Shown in pieces: positions 51,855 through 53,577 of a stretch of 53,577 bases of DNA. The translations under genes and the position numbers were made by a program. The notes below the pieces were generated by a model that was not told where the DNA came from, did not search any database, and worked only from the letters and a program-made list of their open reading frames with translations. The stretch's first letter is position 1. Each line of letters starts with the position of its first letter. Source of the DNA: Spirochaetia bacterium (lineage in GTDB: Bacteria > Spirochaetota > Leptospiria > Turneriellales > JAOUFE01); the NCBI GenBank assembly GCA_029857955.1, contig JAOUFY010000011.1:1-53577 (forward strand). The letters run 5' to 3'.

Positions 51855-53384
51855 TTAAATTAATTTTTCCAGTCTATGAATCACCCGTTTTTTACCAAGC
51901 AATGACAGATAGACCGGCAATTCAAGTCCATGAACTTTTCCCGTTGCGGCGCTTCGAATGGTCATAAACAGTTCTTTACCTTTAATAGAAGTTTCGGCAG
52001 AAACCGTTGAAAATGCTTTTTGAATGTTTTCAGCAGAAAAGTCATGGATTGAATTTAAATTTTCAAATAAACTTTTAACAATTTTAGAGCCGTTTTCCCT
52101 GGTTAACCATTCGTTGGCTTCATGGGTTGGTTCAATGTCGGCATAAAAATCGCAGATGTAATGGCGAATTTGCTGAAGGTAATCAAGGTAGACTCTTAAA
52201 GATAAAAGTATGCTTTTCAGGTTTTCATTATCTTTTTTTAATTCATTTTCAGGAATACAATTGCAGTCGCTTACAAATGGAAATATTCTTTCCAGGTATT
52301 CTTCTTCTGTAAGAGCGCGTATGTGTTGATTGGAAAGCCAGTTGAGTTTCGATTTTGCAAACAAATAATTTTCAAGTTCTTTGGCAGAAAGAAGATTTAA
52401 TTCAACTTCGCCTGCTTTTGAAAGATCAAATACGTCAAACATTGCAGGGCTTTTACTGCAACGGGCAATGTCAAACTGTCCTGTGATGTCGGCTTCAGAC
52501 ATAAATTCTTTGCCGCCGGGCGGAGACCAGCCCAGCAAGGACATGTAATTAATAAAGGCTTCTCTGGGGTAGCCCATGTCGCGAAATGCAGTGATGCTGG
52601 TTGCGCCATGTCGTTTTGAAAGTTTTTTATGATCGCTGCCGACAATCTCACTGACATGAGCCCATGCGGGTTCATTCCAGTCAAAAGCATGGTAGATTAA
52701 AATTTGGCGTGGGGTGTTAGAAAGGTGACCGACGCCGCGAATTACGTGGTTGATTTCCATTAAATGATCGTCGATGACAACGGCAAAGTTATAAGAAGGG
52801 TAGTCGTTTGATTTTATAATGATAAAGTCGCCGATGATGGCGGTATCAAATTTAACGTCGCCTTGTACGATGTCTCTTACAATGATTTCTTTATCCAGGG
52901 TTTTAAAACGAATGGTATGGCCGGTTTTTTGGTCAAGTTTTACCTTGACTTCTTCATCAGAGAGACTTCTGCATTTTCCGTCATAAACGGGCGGCAAACC
53001 CATGCCTTCACGTTTTTTCTTTTTAATTTCAAGTTCTTCTGCGGTGCAAAAGCAATAATAAGCTTTTTTTTCGGCGACAAGTTTTGCCGCATGTTCTCTA
53101 TAAATTTCAATTCGTTCTGATTGACGGTAACTTTCATGCGGCCCGCCGACACCGGGACCTTCGTCCCAGTCCAAACCCAGCCAGGCAAGCGATTCAAGCA
53201 TCTGGTTATAACTTTCTTCTGTGGATCTTTCTACGTCGGTATCTTCAATACGAACAATAAAAGTTCCTTTCATGGCTCGCGCATATAAATAATTAAAAAG
53301 CGCCGTACGCGCGCCGCCAACATGAAGGTAGCCGGTTGGCGATGGGGCAAATCTGGTTCGTACTTTAGGCTTTGTATGGCTCAT
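51855..53384 (-). CDS. gltX: Glutamyl-tRNA synthetase
   Basis: A 509-residue class I aminoacyl-tRNA synthetase. The HIGH-type motif is RFAPSPTGYLHVGGARTALFNYL at the N-terminus, and the KMSKS-type motif is KKLSKRHGA near residue 255. The C-terminal anticodon-binding domain (about 330-505) is shorter on recognisable motifs. The length is typical of bacterial GluRS; discriminating versus non-discriminating type cannot be read. It heads the gltX-trmB unit. Confidence 0.95.
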   Translation of the reverse strand: MSHTKPKVRTRFAPSPTGYLHVGGARTALFNYLYARAMKGTFIVRIEDTDVERSTEESYNQMLESLAWLGLDWDEGPGVGGPHESYRQSERIEIYREHAAKLVAEKKAYYCFCTAEELEIKKKKREGMGLPPVYDGKCRSLSDEEVKVKLDQKTGHTIRFKTLDKEIIVRDIVQGDVKFDTAIIGDFIIIKSNDYPSYNFAVVIDDHLMEINHVIRGVGHLSNTPRQILIYHAFDWNEPAWAHVSEIVGSDHKKLSKRHGATSITAFRDMGYPREAFINYMSLLGWSPPGGKEFMSEADITGQFDIARCSKSPAMFDVFDLSKAGEVELNLLSAKELENYLFAKSKLNWLSNQHIRALTEEEYLERIFPFVSDCNCIPENELKKDNENLKSILLSLRVYLDYLQQIRHYICDFYADIEPTHEANEWLTRENGSKIVKSLFENLNSIHDFSAENIQKAFSTVSAETSIKGKELFMTIRSAATGKVHGLELPVYLSLLGKKRVIHRLEKLI

Positions 53385-53450
53385 AAATCCAGAAGAGCGT
53401 TTAAAGACAGGTCGTCAACGATTGATTTTCTAACCTTCCGACGAAAATTC

Positions 53451-53464
53451 GGGAGCGGCTACTT
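53451..53464 (+). repeat. Dispersed intergenic repeat, copy B (GGGAGCGGCTACTT)
   Basis: Exact match to copy C (39076-39089, complement strand). TACT/AGTA hairpin arms follow immediately. It sits in the spacer between divergent gltX and the gene that starts at 53518. Confidence 0.5.
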
Positions 53465-53517
53465 TTTAGTAAGAAAATAGTGCGTTATATACAGTCGAAG
53501 AATTTGATATTGGTCGC

Positions 53518-53577
53518 ATGAAACCCTTAAAAGAAGAATCAAAACTTCCCAAAGACATAATGGACAGAATTAACGAA
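53518..53577 (+). CDS. Start of an unidentified gene (runs off the window)
   Basis: Twenty codons from an ATG remain open to the window end, beginning MKPLKEESKLPKDIMDRINE. The frame also stays open upstream to 53473 without a start codon. The sequence is charged and helical, too short for a family call. No strong ribosome site precedes the ATG. Whether it is a real gene cannot be decided here. Confidence 0.35.
   Translation, partial: MKPLKEESKLPKDIMDRINE

Noticed and set aside
1-53577. CRISPR arrays, tRNA or rRNA genes, prophage genes and transposases
   Set aside because: No regularly spaced repeats, tRNA-like TTCGA arms, or transposase/phage protein motifs were found in any spacer or translated frame.

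Overview
The window is chromosomal DNA from an AT-rich, Gram-negative bacterium with dense coding on both strands. There is no rRNA, tRNA, CRISPR array, transposase or phage gene. Diderm features are lipoproteins, a LolB-like lipoprotein and secreted Cys-rich proteins. The periplasmic 7TMR-DISM sensor kinase ending in a SpoIIE phosphatase, the flavodiiron-like oxygen-binding protein beside an MCP-like protein, the DUF115 protein and the B12-dependent ribonucleotide reductase together suggest a spirochaete, perhaps Leptospira-like. That assignment is an inference from gene content only; a deltaproteobacterium-like lineage is not excluded.

Layout. 1-8.4 kb (mainly minus strand): 5' end of hpt, a hybrid kinase/phosphatase, a 55-codon small ORF, nrdJ and a secreted protein. 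8.7-12.8 kb: a long-chain acyl-CoA synthetase, an ACC deaminase-like PLP enzyme coupled to a putative HTH protein, and a small secreted Cys protein. 13-20 kb: hemN, a PHP-glycosyltransferase fusion translationally coupled to a GH13 glucosidase, a CcbP-like calcium-binding protein, and cobA. 20-25.3 kb: a 653-base spacer with palindromes, then a two-gene molybdopterin oxidoreductase module (four-cluster Fe-S protein fused to an NrfD anchor, and a catalytic subunit without a Tat signal) closed by a terminator. 25.5-31.4 kb: rapA-like helicase, a tandem MCP-tip-like protein beside an ODP-like diiron protein, and an ECF sigma factor with a putative anti-sigma. 31.5-36.6 kb: small lipoprotein, aminotransferase, START protein, a MITE-like repeat, and rpsP-KH-rimM-trmD without ffh or rplS. 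36.6-45.2 kb: lipase, membrane PP2C phosphatase, orphan DNA methyltransferase, DUF115 protein, VOC protein, and a UDG/lipoprotein/TPR operon. 45.4-53.6 kb: relA/spoT, LigB-type dioxygenase, aldolase-SDR fusion, tmk, trmB, gltX and the start of one more gene.

Functional themes. Signalling is prominent: two SpoIIE-type phosphatases, one hybrid kinase, an ECF sigma pair, (p)ppGpp metabolism and a possible oxygen-sensing chemotaxis pair. Tetrapyrrole metabolism (hemN, cobA) fits the B12-dependent NrdJ and an anaerobic or microaerobic respiratory life supported by the molybdopterin module.

The most interesting unexplained material is: the MCP-like/ODP pair; the PHP-GT4/GH13 pair; the Tat-less molybdopterin module; and several intergenic repeats. 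The repeats are a 13-14 bp motif present three times, each time between divergent genes; a MITE-like inverted repeat before rpsP; a multi-hairpin element before tmk; and a 40-base hairpin beside the ECF sigma gene.
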